From assembly GCF_963678635.1 (NCBI RefSeq), contig NW_026970820.1:1428001-1492000 (forward strand): DNA of 64,000 bases. Direction: 5' to 3'. How positions within the stretch are numbered: the first letter of the stretch is position 1; the number at the start of each line of letters is the position of its first letter. The notes under the pieces were generated by a model that saw only the letters and a list, made by a program, of their open reading frames with translations, was not told where the DNA came from and ran no database searches. This document shows positions 51,157 through 62,588 of this stretch, piece after piece. Position numbers and translations under genes: made by a program. Source of the DNA: Symsagittifera roscoffensis. Taxonomy: Eukaryota > Xenacoelomorpha > Acoela > Convolutidae.

Positions 51157-53366
51157 CACCCTCAAGGTCACGTGACTTACTTTTGGTTTTGGTATTTTCT
51201 GTAACCAAAACAATAAGGTCATGCGCCAATATCATGGCCTCAAGCAAAGACGTCGGACTCTACGCATTCCCATTCGCAATGCGCCCTTAGGGCGCAAATG
51301 CCAATGCTCAATTAATTTTGCCAGGTGAAATTTTTAAAGAAAAATTCTGATGAATTTTAACTTAAACTACCACCAAAAAACGCACAGATTTCAAAGTGTA
51401 AAACAATCAAGTTTTGCTAATTCCGGGTATGCAGTGAGACTGATTTCGGCAAAAATAAAATAGAAAATGAAGGAAATGGAAAGAAAAAAATTGTTCAAAA
51501 TAAGAACGCATTATCAAAATCTTATTTGATCTCCGCTAATGTCATAATTCCGATCAGGCTGATTTCAGATTTTAAGCGTAGAGTTTACGGTTACGGCTGC
51601 TCCCTCTACAGGTCCCAGAGGGACCGTGTGAGCATCCTACCTCGATCCAGGATAACGGAGAGTTGCTTTTAATTTTTCACAAAATTTTTTTTCACTAATG
51701 CTTGTTTTCAATTCCTCATGAGAAGCTGTATAAATTTAAAAAAAAATTGATTTTATTAATAAATGCTTCCAAGAAAAACTGATGTTAGGCGGTTACAAAT
51801 GCGGTTGGTGAAAACTAGTAAGGGATAATGATGAGAAAAATTGTAAGTTTTCAAATGAATTTAACAACAGTTTTTTTTCTTTTTTCCTTTTGTAAATCGG
51901 GAGAAATGAATCATTTTTTTTTGAGTTTTCCTCGCACCACCCACTTTTCTTAAGTAATGAAGATTCCTGTTATAGCCGTTTATAACACTTTGGCAGAAAA
52001 AACATCAATATGATGTAAAATGTTTTTAAAAAGAGAAAAATTTAAAAATTATGTTTTTTTTAAATAATCAAAATTTTGTAATTTTCAAAATTGAAAAAAA
52101 GTGAAAATTAATTGCATATTACGATTCAGCGTACCCAACTTAGTGGGTCTAGCAGTTTAAATTACCAAAAAATGTTGAAAATTGTAGATTTTATGAAGTT
52201 TTCATTTTGGCTATTTTTCCTTTTCGCCTCCACTTAAGGCACCTTTGAGCCAACTTGAGAAACTGGAACCTAAACAAGCTATACAGATAGTCTGAATGAG
52301 CCATTTTCAGCGTGATAACACCCCTGGAAGAAAAAAAACTGCAGAAAAGAAAGGGAATTTTGAACTTTAACCTTTTTTCTTCTTCAAATGGCGATACTTA
52401 GAATAATTTTTCAGCTGAAAAGTTCAAAAAAAATCAAAAAATTCAAATTTTGAAAAAATTTGTAAAAAAATCTCATCAGTCTGTTTATTGGAGTCTTCGA
52501 GGTTTTGGGAGACCTTATCTGGCGGCTAACAACAAGTGGGTCACTTATTTTAAAATTTTGAGAAAGGTCAAAAAAACCTGTTTTTACGATTTTTTAGACA
52601 GAAATCCGTAAGCAATATCTTGGCTTAAAACAAAAATGAGGGCCTAAAAATAGTACAAACAGTACTCTCACATAAAGTACATTAGGTTGGAAACAAAAAA
52701 TTGACTCTGATTCAAAAATCGTTTTTTAACTTTATTTCTGAACAAAAAATTGTAAAAAAATCAAAAACTTAAAAATTTTTTGAAAAAAAAGATTGTTTCG
52801 AAAAAGTGCCAATTTTCAGCTGAAACTTTTCATTTTAGCTAAAAAAGCCAGAGCAAGGACCTTTAAGCTCAAATAAATTAATTAAGCAAATTGTTTTCAA
52901 GTTTTTTCGTTAAAGGCTTTTATTTTGAAAAAGTATTCAAAAATGGGTAAAAAAAAGTCAAAAAAATCAATTTTCTCAGATTCAAAAACCTCCACCACCA
53001 TGATGATTAGTTCGCTAGATAGGACTGCTGAAACCAATTTAGACGTATTTTCATAAGCATATCAAAATTTTTACTTATTTTTGAGAATTAAGCAAAATAA
53101 AAACTTTTCCCAAATTGGGCAAAAAGCCCTAATTAGCCCAAACACCTGTTAAAAATTGTTGGGTCAAAAAATCACAAAAGGAAACCCCTATTCATTTGAC
53201 ATTTTAGGGCCGCATGCAAAAAATTAGACCAATCTAACCTGACAATTTCGAGAATCGACTTTTTTGCAAAATTTCTCTATAGTCCATTTGAGGGATATTA
53301 CTTGTACCGGTGGGGGCCCCTACCCCACCTCAAAAAATTTTGTAATGCTGGAACGCGGCCACCTAG
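51157..53366 (+). repeat. M module 24 (head H1, V2, tail A2), near-identical to module 14
   Basis: This 2210 bp module is the distant twin of 29233-31442, 21.9 kb away. HP1 is at 51281-51295, HP2 at 51599-51633, HP3 at 53309-53329 and CTAG at 53363-53366. It is preceded by a tail of type A1 and followed by an H1 head, while the twin is preceded by A2 and followed by H2. The shared block is therefore exactly one module. Confidence 0.93.
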
Positions 53367-55576
53367 CACCCTCAAGGTCACGTGACTTATTTTTGTTTTT
53401 CGTATTTTCTGAAACCAAAACATTAAGGTCATGCGTCCATATCATGGCCTCAAGCAAAGACGTCGGACTCTACGCATTCCCATTTGCAATGCGCCCTTGG
53501 GGCGCAAATGCCAATGCTCAATTAATTTTGCCAGGTGAAAATTTTTCAAAGGAAAATTCTGATAAATTTTAACTTAAACTACCACCAAAAAAACCAAAGA
53601 TATCAAAGTGTGAAACAATCATGTTTTGCTAATACCGGGCATGCAGTGAGACTGATTTTGGCAAAAATAAAATGGAAAATGAAGGAAATGGAAAGAAAAA
53701 ATTTGTTCAAAATAAGAACGCAACATAAAAAACTTATTTGATTTCCGCTAATGTCATAATTCCGATCAGGCTGATTTCAGATTTTAAGCATAGAATTTTA
53801 CGGTTACGGCTGCTCCCTCTACAGGTCCCAGAGGGACCGAGTGAGCATCCTACCTCGATCCAGGACAACGGATAGTTGTTTTTAATTTTTCATAAAATTT
53901 ATTTTTCTTTAATGCTTGTTTTCATTTTCTCATGAGAAGCTGTATGATTTTAAAAAAAATTGATTTCATTAAGCAATGGTTCTAAGAACAACTGACGTTA
54001 GGCGCTTACAAATACGGTTGGTGAAAACTGGTAAAGGATAATGTTGAGAAAAATTGTAAGCTTTCAAGAAAATTAAAAAAACAGTTTTTTTCTTTTTTTT
54101 CTTTTGTAAGTCGGGAGAAATCATTAAGTTTTTTTAAATTTTCCTCGCACCACCCACTGCTCTTAAGTAGTGAAGATTCATATTCTAGCCATTTATAACA
54201 TTTTGGCCGAAAAAACATCAATATGTTGTAAAATGTTTTAAAATAGAGAAAAATTAAAAATTATCTTTTTTTTCGAAAAAATCAAAATTTAGTTATTTTC
54301 AAAAATGTAAAAAAGTGAAAAACAATTGCATATTACGATTCACCGTACCCAAATTAGTGGGTCTAGTATTTTAAATTATCAAAAAATGTTGAAAATTGTG
54401 GATTTTATGAAGTTTTCATTCTGGCTATTTTTCCTTGTTGCCTCCACTTAAGGCACCTTTGAGCCAACTTGAGAAACTGGAGCCTAAACAAGCTATACAG
54501 ATAGTCTGAATGAGCCATTTTCAGCGTGATAACACGCCTGGAAGAAAAAAACTCCAGAAAAGAAAGAAAACTTTGAACTTTAACCTTTTTTCTTCTTCAA
54601 ATGGAGATACTTAGAATAATTTTTCAGCCGAAAAGTTCAAAAAAAATCAAAAAATTCAAATTTCGAAGAAATTAAAAAAAATCTCATCAGTCTGTTCATT
54701 GGAGTCTTCGATGTTCTGGGAGACCTTATCTGGCGACTAACAACAAGTGGATCACTTATTTTAAAATTTTGAGAAAGGTCAAAAAAACATGTTTTTTCGA
54801 CTTTTTTGACAGAATTTCGAAAGCAATATCTTGGCTAAAAACAAGAATGAGGGCCTAAAATTAGTACAAACAGTACTCCCAAATAAGGTACACTACGTTG
54901 GAAACAAAAAATTTACTCTGACTCAAAAATCGTTTTTTAACTTTATTTCTGAACAAGAAATTGAAAAGAAATCAAAAATTTAAAAATTTTTTGAAAAAAA
55001 TGATTGTTTTGAAAAATTGCCAAATTTTAGCTGAAACTTTTCATTTTAGCTAATAAAGCCAGAGCAATGCCCTTTAAGCACAAATAATTTAATTATGCAA
55101 ATTATTTTCAAGTTTTTTCGTTAAAGCCTTTTATTTTGAAAAAGTATTCAAAAATGGGTAAAAAAAAGTTAAAAAAATCAATTTTCTCCGATTCAAAAAC
55201 CTCCACTACCATGATGATTAGTGCGTTAGATAGGACTGCTGAGATCAATTTAGACGTATTTTCATAATTATATCAAAATTTTTATTTATTTTTGAGAATT
55301 AAGCAAAATAAAAACTTTTCTTAAATTGGGCAAAAAGCCCAAATTAGCCCAAACACCTGTTAAAAATTGTTGGGTCGAAAAATCACAAAAGGAAACCCCT
55401 ATTCGTTTGACATTTTAGGGCCGCATGCAAAAAATTAGACCAATCTAACCTGACAATTTCGAGAATCAACTTTTTTGTCAAAATTCTCTAAAGACCAATT
55501 TAGGGAGATTACTTGTACCGGTGGGGGCCCTACCCCACCTAAAAAATTTTTGAAATGCTGGAACGCGGCCACCTAG
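53367..55576 (+). repeat. M module 25 (head H1, V2, tail A1)
   Basis: The module is 2210 bp long. The V2 part has GTCCATATCATGGCC. HP1 is at 53491-53505 with loop TTG, HP2 at 53812-53846, HP3 at 55520-55539 and CTAG at 55573-55576. From about 53870 to 54340 it follows module 23. It is followed by the second X copy. Confidence 0.92.
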
Positions 55577-55709
55577 ATCTTTCAGGTCTGCGTCCCACCC
55601 GCCCTCCGTGACTAATCTTGCTTCCGAGAATGATCATTTGTTTCACCTTTACCCCATCTCAGGTCAGTTACTCTTGAAAAAAGTCCTACTTGAAACGTTC
55701 GGATTCACT

Positions 55710-55728
55710 TTGCCCCCTACGGGCGCAA
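55710..55728 (+). other. HP1 of X copy 2
   Basis: TTGCCCCC and GGGCGCAA pair with one mismatch around loop TAC, the same as in X copy 1. It lies 133 bp after the module start. Confidence 0.7.
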
Positions 55729-56052
55729 TGGTGAAGCCCATTTTTTCTTCTCACTGAACTTCTTCTCCGAACAGTTCACATAAAACATTACTATGGTTTT
55801 ATCTGAAATTTGCCGTGTCCAGCTGCGACTCCTACTTTTTTCACGTCACTGGTGTTCCAACAACAGGACCACATGAGATTCCCATTCAGATACTGTCTCA
55901 ATTTTGAAAATTCTGATTTTATTTTTTTTGCCGTTTTTCGGAAAATAAACTAATTACTTCATTCGAATTAAAAAAAAAACGAAAAACTCTTAAAGATAGC
56001 AAGACATTATTGTGACTGTCGTCTATATCTGTTCTCTTTGTTGGAGGTCAAT

Positions 56053-56093
56053 GATGCTCCCTAAGTGGGACCACAAGGGTCCCAGGGAGCATC
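56053..56093 (+). other. HP2 of X copy 2
   Basis: The outer stem is GATGCTCCCT/AGGGAGCATC (10 bp perfect). The inner stem is GGGACC/GGTCCC with loop ACAAG, and AAGT forms a one-sided internal loop. It is two pairs longer than in X copy 1. Confidence 0.87.
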
Positions 56094-56977
56094 AGTAAAT
56101 GTTTTGGATAGTATGCCATTTTTGATTAAGACAAAATCTTTGGCCAATTGTGTTTTTTTTCACAGTCCCTTATCCACTGCAAATGTAAAGACTAATTTTT
56201 GTTTGAAGTTTTAAAAAATAATAATAACCTTTTCATTTGTGATGACTCGTATCACTCATAAATCAATGGAAGACTCTGACTAACCTTCTCAAGCATGGAA
56301 ATACATCAAAAAGAAAAAACGATTCTGGTTATTTCAGACTGCTTTTTTTGTTAAATTTCAGATAGATTTTGAAAACTCTTTCTTTAAATTGTATGTCTGC
56401 CGAAAAAGAACAAAAATTACAAACTGAAACCATTTTGGTTAAATTAAGGCTCTTCACCCACCAAACTCAAAATTGCGAAGCTGAAACGAACAATCGACAG
56501 CCCATTTTATAAGTTTCGTTTTATTTTTTCAAAACATGTGTCATATATTTTCAAAAGCAATTTATTAAAGTTTCATTTTTTACCAGAAAAGTAAGTCCGA
56601 AAAAAAAAACAGATTTTTAAATACTGTCAAAAAAAAGGTGGCAACTAGTTTTACCAATGGAATCATAGTATATGATTAAGTTCAAAATAGTTTTCATTAC
56701 CATTGACTAGACGCTTACTCAATTTGAGAAATGTCGTTAATAACTTTTTTGGAAACATAAAAAACGGATAATGGAAAAGTTTTCCTCTAACTTATAGAAA
56801 AGAATTTTATGAGAAAAACCATTACTAATATCACGTGTAAATTACGAGAGTAGATTCAGGCCACATGCAAAATTTCAGCAGAAGCACTCAAGCAATTTTG
56901 AGAACGAAACAATTGTTCCAGAAATTGACAAAGTAGTATATACACCAATTTTACCATAAATCGTCAAACTAAAAAAA

Positions 56978-57997
56978 TCGCAAAAACTACAAATTTTATC
57001 CAATTTTGACTTTTAAATACTCTATACCGACTAAATTGACTATGGTAAGCTCGAATCAACCATCAAAAACCATTTTTAATCGTTCTGAATTTTTTAAGTT
57101 TTTTTCCATCAAAAAGTTGAGTCAGAAATGGGAAAAAGGTTTTTTTTCAGAAAAACGGAAAAAGTTGTTCAAAATCAACTAGAAATATAAGCCATTATTT
57201 TTGAACCTGCTCAGAATGGTTCTGGTGACCGAAGCCGTAAAAAGTACCCAATTCGAGGAAATTCGAAAAAACTCTTTTTTCAGCACTTTGAAAAAGTGGA
57301 AAAATGTAAAAAATAGTCTTCAAACAAATAGGATGAAAAAGTGATCAGTAAAAGCATCGATGCCGTGTCAAATGAGGATTGCATGCCAATTTTTGAAACA
57401 ATCCAACGGGTTTTTTTTAAGAACGAAACCATTTTTTGACAATTTTAGTAGTAGTATTTACACTAATTAGTACCATATATGGTCAAAATTCAAAAATACA
57501 AAAAACTACAATTTTCATCCAATTTTGACCTTCAAATACTCTATACCCACTAAATTGACTATCGGGAGCTCGAATCAACCATCAAAAACCACTTTTAATC
57601 ACTTTCAAATTTTTTTTATTTTTTAAATCAAAATGTTGAGTCAGAAATAGGAAAAAACAATTTTTTTCAAAAAGTCAAGAAAAGTTGTCCCAATTGAATA
57701 AACTCACTAAGCCACACTCTATGAACCTGTTCAGATTGGTTTTCATGACCAAAGCCGTAAAAATTACCCAATTTGAGAAACTTCGAAAAATCACCTTTTA
57801 GTTAACTCAAAAAAGTGGAAAAATCGGGTAAAATGGGCTTCAAACCGATAGGATCGAAAAGTGACCTTTATAAGATATGATTGCCGTGTCAAATTAGGGC
57901 CGCATGCAAAAATTTAGAAAAATTCAACGAAACGTTTTTGAGAACTCGACAAATTTGGTCGTTTTGTTAAAGGTTAAATTTTAGAAATTTTTTGTCC
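56978..57997 (+). repeat. Two degenerate ~520 bp sub-repeats in X copy 2
   Basis: TTGAGTCAGAAA is at 57117 and 57636, 519 bp apart as in X copy 1. CTATACC is at 57022 and 57541. The second sub-repeat ends at HP3. Confidence 0.75.
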
Positions 57998-58019
57998 GGA
58001 AGGGGCCCCTTCCCCTTCC
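57998..58019 (+). other. Terminal hairpin HP3 of X copy 2
   Basis: The stem is GGAAGGGG/CCCCTTCC with loop CCCCTT, identical to X copy 1. It lies 33 bp before the end of CTAG. Confidence 0.88.
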
Positions 58020-58052
58020 TAAATGCTTTTTATGCTACACGCGACCATCTAG

Positions 58053-60261
58053 CACCCTCAAGGTCACGTGTTGGATTTTTGTTTCTGGTATTTTCTGAAA
58101 CCAAAAGAGAGCGTGGTCATGCATCTACATCATGTGCTCAAGCAAATACGTGGACTTTTACGCATTCCCATTCGCAATGCGCCCTTCGGGCGCAAATGCC
58201 AATGCTCAATTAATTTTGCCAGGTGCAAATTTTTAAAGAAAATTTCTGATGAATTTTAACTTAAACTACCAACAAAAAACGCAAAGATTTCAAAGTGTGA
58301 AACAATCAAGTGTTTGCTAATACCGGGCATGCAGTGAGACTGATTTCGGCAAAATAAAATAGAAAATGAAGGAAATGGAAAGAAAAAAATTGTTCAAAAT
58401 AAGAACGCATTATCAAAAACTTATTTGATCTCCGATAATGTCATAATTCCGATCAAGCTGATTTCAGATTTTAAGCGTAGAGTTTACGGTTACGGCTGCT
58501 CCCTCTACAGGTCCCAGAGGGACCGAGTGAGCATCCTACGTCGATCCAGGATAACGGATAGTTGTTTTTAATTTTTCACAAAATATTTTTTCACTAATGC
58601 TTGTTTTCAATTCCTCATGAGAAGCTGTTTAAATTTTAAAAAATTGATTTTATTAATCAATGCCTCCAAGAACAACTGATTTTAGTGGGTTGCAAATGCG
58701 GTTGGTGAAAACTTGTAAGGGATAATGATGAGAAAAATTTTAAGTTTTCAAATGAATTTAAAAACAGTTTTTTTCTTTTTTTCTTTTGTAAATCGGGAGA
58801 AATGATTCAGTTTTTTTAAGTTTTCCTCGCACCACCCACTGTTTATAAGTAATGAAGATTCCTGTTCTAGCCGTTTATAAAACTTTGGCAGAAAAAACAT
58901 CAATATGATGTAAAATGTTTTAAAAAAGAGAAAAAAATAAAAATTATGTTTTTTTTTTAAAAATCTAAAATTTGTAATTTTCAAAATTGAAAAAAAGTAA
59001 ACATTAATTGCATATTACGATCCAACGTACCCAACTTAGTGGGTATAGCATTTTGAATTACCAAAAAATGTTGAAAATTGTAGATTTTATGAAGTTTTCA
59101 TTTTGGCTATTTTTCCTTGTCGCCTCCACTTAAGGCACCTTTGAGCCAACTTGAGAAAGTGGAACCTAAACAAGCTATACAGATAGTCTCTATGAACCAT
59201 TTTCAGCGTGATAACACGCCTGGAAGAAAAAAAGTTCCAGAAAAGAAAAAACATTTTGAACTTTAACCTTTTTTCTTCTTCAAATGGCGATACTTAGAAA
59301 AAATTTTCAGCTGAAAAGTTCAAAAAAAATCAAAAAATTCAAATTTTGAAAAAATTTTAAAAAAATCTCATCATTCTGTTTATTGGAGTCTTCGAGGTTT
59401 TGGGAGACCTTATCTGGCGGCTAACAACAAGTGGATCACTTATTTTAAAATTTTGAGAAAGGTCAAAAAAACATGTTTTTTCGACTTTTTTGACAGAATT
59501 TCGAAAGCAATATCTTGGCTAAAAACAAGAATGAGGGCCTAAAGTTAGTACAAACAGTACTCCCACATAAGGTACATTAGGTTGGAAACAAAAAATTTAC
59601 TCTGACTCAAAAATCGTTTTTTAACTTTATTTCTGAACAAGAAATTGAAAAGAAATCAAAAACTTAAAAATTTTTTGAAAAAAATGATTGTTTTGAAAAA
59701 GTGCCAATTTTTAGCTGAAACTTTTCATTTTAGCTAATAAAGCCAGAGCAATGCCCTTTAAGCTCAAATAAATTAATTATGCAAATTATGTTCAAGTTTT
59801 TTCGTTAAAGCCTTTTGTTTTGAAAAAGTATTCAAAAATGGGTAAAAAAAAGTCAAAAAAATCAATTTTCTCCGATTTAAAAACCTCCACTACCATGATG
59901 ATTAGTGCGTTAGATAGGACTGCTGAGATCAATTTAGACGTTCTTTCATAAGTATATCAAAATTTTTACTTATTTTTGAGAATTAAGCAAAATAAAAACT
60001 TTTCCCAAATTGGGCAAAAAGCCCAAATTAGCCCAAACACCTGTTAAAAATTGTTGGGTCAAAAAATCACAAAAGGAAACCCCTATTCGTTTGACATTTT
60101 AGGGCCGCATGCAAAAAATTAGACCAATCTAACCTGACAATTTTGAGAATCGACTTTTTTGCAAAATTTCTCTATAGTCCATTTGAGGGATATTACTTGT
60201 ACCGGTGGGGGCCCCTACCCCACCTCAAAAAATTTTGTAATGCTGGAACGCGGCCACCTAG
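58053..60261 (+). repeat. M module 27 (head H1, tail A2), twin of module 11
   Basis: The module is 2209 bp long, the same as module 11. HP1 is at 58179-58193, HP2 at 58498-58532, HP3 at 60204-60224 and CTAG at 60258-60261. The twin region starts at CTAG although the sequence before it is X here and M at the other site. The last ~600 bp belong to another subtype than in module 11. Confidence 0.92.
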
Positions 60262-60342
60262 GGGTGCTTAACCGTCCCCACCCACCCGACCGAAATAATT
60301 ATTGACCATTTCACGTGATCAATCGGGCTTCAATCACTTTTT

Positions 60343-60365
60343 TTTCCGTTGAGTAGTAACGGAAA
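60343..60365 (+). other. HP1-position hairpin of W
   Basis: TTTCCGTT and AACGGAAA form a perfect 8 bp stem with loop GAGTAGT. It lies 81 bp after the module start. The sequence is unrelated to HP1 of M, X, Y or Z. Confidence 0.78.
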
Positions 60366-60706
60366 GCGATTTAAGACAACCAAATTTCTTTAAAAACTGA
60401 TGAAGCAGGTTTTCACTGAGCTACATATCCAATATGGGTAAAATGCCTTTTATATCTGAAACCCCCTCTCGCAAAAACCCCAATAAAGCGAAAATTTACC
60501 CCATTTTTTCTGTGTTTGCTGGCCACATTTTTGATCTGGCTCTGGTCATGACGTTGTTTAACTTATAATCTTCCAAGACATTTTTTCTACAATCAAATAT
60601 TTTTAAGAGTGCCAACAAAAGGAGAGTGCCAACACAACAGCTCTGCCCAAAGTAGTGTAAGAAAAATGAACAGCTAGAATCTATTTTTTTTGTCTTTGGT
60701 TGTTCT

Positions 60707-60749
60707 GGATGCTCCCCACATGGGACCACATGGGTCCCAGGGAGCATCC
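60707..60749 (+). other. HP2 of W
   Basis: The outer stem is GGATGCTCCC/GGGAGCATCC (10 bp). The inner stem is TGGGACC/GGTCCCA (7 bp) with loop ACATG. CACA forms a one-sided internal loop. It lies 445 bp after the module start, almost the same offset as in family M (446). Confidence 0.9.
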
Positions 60750-60974
60750 CATAAGGATTAAAGCAAACGTGCAACAATTATTTACCCGCCAATTAGGGTC
60801 ACTCTTGCGGTTCAACAATCTGTATTTGAAAAAAAAATGATTCAAAGAACAGTTCAGGGCGGCATGCAAAAAATAAGAACAATCTCACGCACGGGTTCCT
60901 GAAATTACTTTATTGAGAGTAAAAATATTCAGTATGTGTAGGAGCCTTTAACGTAAAATCCATTCAGAAAACAG

Positions 60975-62517
60975 ATAAAACCTACAATTTTTATCCAATT
61001 TTGACAATTTACTACTGTCAACTCAATAAATTGTCAACGGGGAATTCAAATATGCCATCAAAACTCACTTTTTCTCCCTTTTGAACTTTTTTGTACATTT
61101 TTGATAAAAAATGTTGAGTCAGAAACGCTTAAAATCAATTTTTTCCAAAAAGACAAAAAAAGTTGTTCCAACCATTTTATTTCACTGAGCCACACTTTAT
61201 CAACCTCTTCAGAATGGTTTTCATTACCATAGCCGTAAAATTCCCATATTTAGAGAAAAGGCGAAATAACACCTTTTTGGTTAAATAAAAAAAAGGAAAA
61301 ACCGGATAAAGTGGTCTTCAATCCCTTAGGATCAAAACGTGACCTCAATAAGGTATGATTGCAGTGTCAATTAAGGGTCGCATGCAAAATTATAGAACGT
61401 TTTTGTGAGCCAACTATGAGAAAGAGGTTTTTTTTCGAAATTTGGCTAATAGTATTTGTAGTAATATAGTAGTAAGCGGCCACAGAAAAAAAACTTGTTA
61501 AAACCACAATTTTTAGCCAATTTTGATAAATTATTACTCTATACCTACTAAATCGACTATGGCAAGCTCAAATCTGCCATCAAACCTCACTTTTTCTCAC
61601 TTTTGAACAATTTTATTTTTTTGATAAAAAATGTTGAGTCAGAAACGTTAAAAATCACTTTTTTCCAAAAAGTCAAAAAAAGTTGGTCCAATCAAAACAT
61701 GTCACTAAGCCGAACTTTATGAACCCGTTTAGAATGGTTTTCATGACCAAAGACGTAAAATTTACCCATTTTGAGAAAAGTCGAAAAAAAACCTTTTTGG
61801 TTAACGCTAAAAAGTGGAAAAAGTGGGAAAATGTTCTTAAAAATAAAACCATGGAAAAGTGACACAAATAAACTGCCATTATCTTGTCAATTCCTGGCCG
61901 CATGCAAAAAATTGGAAAGATTAAACGAGCCGTTTCCGAGAACGAGACTTTTTTTTAGGAATTTGACTATTAGTATTTGTAGTAATATAAAAGTAACTGA
62001 CAATAGGAAAAAATTCGTAAAAACCACAATTTTTACCCAATTTTGTTATTTTAAAACTCTATACCAACTAAATCGACTATGGCAAGCTCAAATAAGCCAT
62101 CGAAACTCACTTTTTCTCACTTTGGAACAATTTTATTTTTTTGATAAAAAATGTTGAGTCAGAAACGTTAAAAATCAATTTTTTTCAAAAAGTCAAAAAA
62201 AGTTGGTCCAATCGATACAATTCACTAAGCTAGACTTTACAAACCTGTTTAGAATGCTCTTCATGACCAAAGACGTAAAAATTACCCATTTTGAGAAAAG
62301 TCGAAAAAACACGTTTTTGGTTAACGCGAAAAAGTGGAAAAAGTGGGAAAAATGGTCTTAAAAACAAAACCATGGAAAAGTGGCACTAACAAATTGTCCT
62401 TATCTCGTCAATTCAGGGCCGCATGCAAAAAATTGGAAAGATTGAACCTGACGTTTTTGAGAACTCAATTTATTTTCCGAAAAGGACAGGGTATATATTG
62501 AAAAAAATTTTTTGCCC
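60975..62517 (+). repeat. Three ~520 bp sub-repeats in W
   Basis: TTGAGTCAGAAACG is at 61114, 61634 and 62154, exactly 520 bp apart each time. Copies 2 and 3 are the most alike and share ATCGACTATGGCAAGCTC, AAAGTCAAAAAAAGTTGG and GGCCGCATGCAAAAAATTGG. The third copy ends at HP3. This is the clearest sub-repeat array in the window. Confidence 0.85.
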
Positions 62518-62539
62518 GGAAGGGGCCCCTACCCCTTCC
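62518..62539 (+). other. Terminal hairpin HP3 of W
   Basis: The stem is GGAAGGGG/CCCCTTCC with loop CCCCTA. It lies 35 bp before the end of CTAG. It has the X stem with the Z loop. Confidence 0.88.
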
Positions 62540-62588
62540 TAATCGCTTTTTGCGCCCGACGCGCGTCCATCTAGAGGCAGAGCAGGCG

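Larger units (their letters stand above)
55577..58052 (+). repeat. X module, copy 2
   Basis: This 2476 bp module is homologous to 9053-11531 along its full length, with scattered base changes and small indels. HP1 is at 55710-55728, HP2 at 56053-56093, sub-repeats at about 56978-57997, HP3 at 57998-58019 and CCATCTAG at the end. Both X copies follow an A1 tail and precede an H1 head. The M modules on either side are not the same as those around copy 1. Confidence 0.88.
60262..62574 (+). repeat. W module (single copy in the window)
   Basis: This 2313 bp module has a head starting GGGTGCTTAACC with three C-runs at 60276-60287 and a TCACGTGA palindrome at 60311-60318. HP1 is at 60343-60365, HP2 at 60707-60749, three sub-repeats at about 60975-62517 and HP3 at 62518-62539. 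It ends GTCCATCTAG. The tail has a GACGCGCGTC palindrome just before the end. The rest is A+T-rich and without recognisable content. Confidence 0.86.

Noticed and set aside
61771-62157. 128-codon frame in W
   Set aside because: It lies in sub-repeats 2 and 3 and is not open in the equivalent part of other sub-repeats. No known motif.
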